Assembly: GCA_024276455.1 (NCBI GenBank)
Contig: JAJRXE010000163.1
Span: 1-7,470, forward strand
From: Calditrichota bacterium
GTDB lineage: Bacteria > Calditrichota > Calditrichia > RBG-13-44-9
Reading direction: 5' to 3'
DNA: 7,470 bases
The position numbers were made by a program, and so were the translations under genes. The notes below the pieces were generated by a model, which was not told where the DNA came from, did no database searches, and worked only from the letters and a program-made list of their open reading frames with translations. Shown here in pieces: positions 6,315 through 7,470 of the stretch. Numbering within the stretch: position 1 is the first letter of the stretch; every line of letters starts with the position of its first letter.

Positions 6315-7470
6315 TTAATTTTTATCGTTGTGAATTGGTAGTGGGACTTCTTCTTTAAATATTTGCCGGTAGAAATCTTCACAAATTTTCTGGATTTCCA
6401 GGGTGGTGTTCTTTTGTTTAACTTCCTGATAAAGTTTTTGGCAATCTTTTAATGACACATTGCGGATTACATTTTTAACCTCCGGAATCACCAGGGTGGC
6501 CGCACTCAATTGGCGCAGTCCCATGCCTAACAGGAGGGGAACCGCCACCAGATCTCCGGCCATTTCGCCGCACATAGAAACCGGGATCCGGGCTTTTTTA
6601 CCGGCTTCCAAAATGAGCCGGATTAAATGGAGTAAAGCCGGGTTAAAGTGGCTATAAAGATGCGCAATTCGGCGATTGCCCCGATCGACCGCCAGCGTGT
6701 ACTGTAGCAGATCGTTGGTGCCAATACTGAAAAAATCCACCTGCTGGGCGAACACATCGGCCATAATGGCCACCGAGGGAACCTCCACCATAATACCGAT
6801 TTTGATGTCGGGATTAAATTTTTTCCCTTCTTTCTGCAGATGGTTCTTGGCTACCTGCAAAACCTTTTTGAATTCATGGAGTTCCCGCAGCGTACTAATC
6901 ATCGGGACGAGAATATGCACATTGCCGTGAATATTGGCCCGCAAAATGGCCTTAAGCTGGGGAATAAAAATCTCTTTGTGATCGAGGCAAAAGCGAATGG
7001 CCCGCCAGCCCAGAAAAGGATTTTGTTCCATGGTGCCGGTAATATCGGGAAGTATCTTGTCTCCCCCGATGTCCAGCGTTCGGATGATGACCGGTTTCCC
7101 CTTTAACGAATCGGCCAAGCGGGTGTAGATTTCGGCCTGTTCATCCTCGGAAGGTAAACCGTTTCCCTCCATAAAGAGCCCTTCGGTGCGAAATAAACCT
7201 ACTCCCTCGGCGCCAAACTTTTGCAGGTGCTTGATCTCGTCCAGGAATTCGATGTTGGCCAGAACTTCGATGTGGGTGCCATCCCGGGTCACGGCTGGTT
7301 GTTGGGCGGTCTTTACCAGCTTTTTAGAATAAATCTGAAATTTCTTCTGTTTTTTGCGGTACTCATTAATGGTTTGAGGGCTGGGATTAATAATGATGAT
7401 CCCTTCGCGGCCGTCCAGGATTAGCTGGTCACCGGTCTCCACCAGGTTTGTGATGTATTCCAAGCCCACC
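6315..7470 (-). CDS. ptsI: PTS enzyme I, phosphoenolpyruvate-protein phosphotransferase (N-terminus cut by window edge)
   Basis: Enzyme I takes phosphate from phosphoenolpyruvate and passes it to HPr, energising sugar uptake by the phosphotransferase system. The 384 visible residues cover the end of the N-terminal swivel domain (about 1-50) and the complete PEP-binding TIM-barrel domain. Motifs: GAEGVGLFRTEGLFM (86-100), IRTLDIGGDK (129-138), NPFLGWRAIR (150-159), GIMVEVPS (225-232) with the metal ligand Glu229, FFSIGTNDLLQYTLAVDRGN (246-265) with Asp253, and MCGEMAGD (299-306) with the catalytic Cys300. These correspond to Glu431, Asp455 and Cys502 of the E. coli enzyme. All expected active-site residues of this domain are present. 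The phosphorylated His and the HPr-binding subdomain, about 190 residues, lie beyond the right edge. The GTG at 7469 is internal (the VGLEY segment follows the His domain in homologues). The other PTS components are not in view. Confidence 0.97.
   Translation of the reverse strand, partial: VGLEYITNLVETGDQLILDGREGIIIINPSPQTINEYRKKQKKFQIYSKKLVKTAQQPAVTRDGTHIEVLANIEFLDEIKHLQKFGAEGVGLFRTEGLFMEGNGLPSEDEQAEIYTRLADSLKGKPVIIRTLDIGGDKILPDITGTMEQNPFLGWRAIRFCLDHKEIFIPQLKAILRANIHGNVHILVPMISTLRELHEFKKVLQVAKNHLQKEGKKFNPDIKIGIMVEVPSVAIMADVFAQQVDFFSIGTNDLLQYTLAVDRGNRRIAHLYSHFNPALLHLIRLILEAGKKARIPVSMCGEMAGDLVAVPLLLGMGLRQLSAATLVIPEVKNVIRNVSLKDCQKLYQEVKQKNTTLEIQKICEDFYRQIFKEEVPLPIHNDKN

Noticed and set aside
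1..7470. A novel defence, mobile or otherwise undescribed system
   Set aside because: Every substantial open frame belongs to a known flagellar or core metabolic family, with no direct repeats, integrase, transposase or composition break visible.

Overview
The window joins the 3' end of a flagellar filament-assembly operon on the + strand (1-3783) to a convergent block of housekeeping metabolism genes on the - strand (3889-7470). Every gene is recognisable by family. I found no rRNA, tRNA, CRISPR array, insertion sequence or undescribed system, and no gene-free stretch longer than 300 bases.

Flagellar block. A flagellin gene cut by the left edge is followed by a strong hairpin terminator. 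Then come five closely spaced genes: fliS (filament chaperone), fliD (filament cap), flaG, a flgN-like export chaperone and a flgM-like anti-sigma-28 factor. Gaps are 3 to 19 nt and each gene has a good Shine-Dalgarno sequence. Together they cover the late stage of flagellum building: filament subunit, its chaperone, its cap, a filament-length factor, a chaperone probably for hook-filament junction proteins, and the checkpoint inhibitor of the late sigma factor. A perfect 12-bp hairpin flanked by A and T tracts (3814-3845) can end transcription from both sides.

Metabolic block, read right to left on the - strand. The C-terminal two thirds of PTS enzyme I (ptsI, cut by the right edge) is followed by a bifunctional phosphoglucose/phosphomannose isomerase and S-adenosylmethionine synthetase (metK). 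Gaps are 124 and 115 nt, with no clear terminator between them. PTS uptake yields sugar phosphates that the isomerase could interconvert. metK has no evident functional tie to the other two.

Organism. A flagellated bacterium with mid-range base composition that uses canonical Shine-Dalgarno sequences. A PGI/PMI-type isomerase, a PTS and sigma-28/FlgM control together suggest a deep or poorly sampled bacterial lineage (for example Calditrichota or related candidate phyla of the FCB region) rather than Bacteroidota, which usually lack strong Shine-Dalgarno use. This is a low-confidence inference; no taxonomic marker is decisive.

The points most worth a second look are regulatory: a terminator with no evident promoter between flagellin and the rest of its operon, and the anti-sigma factor sitting last in the operon it would control. 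The flagellin also has substitutions at the site aligned to the TLR5-recognised segment.
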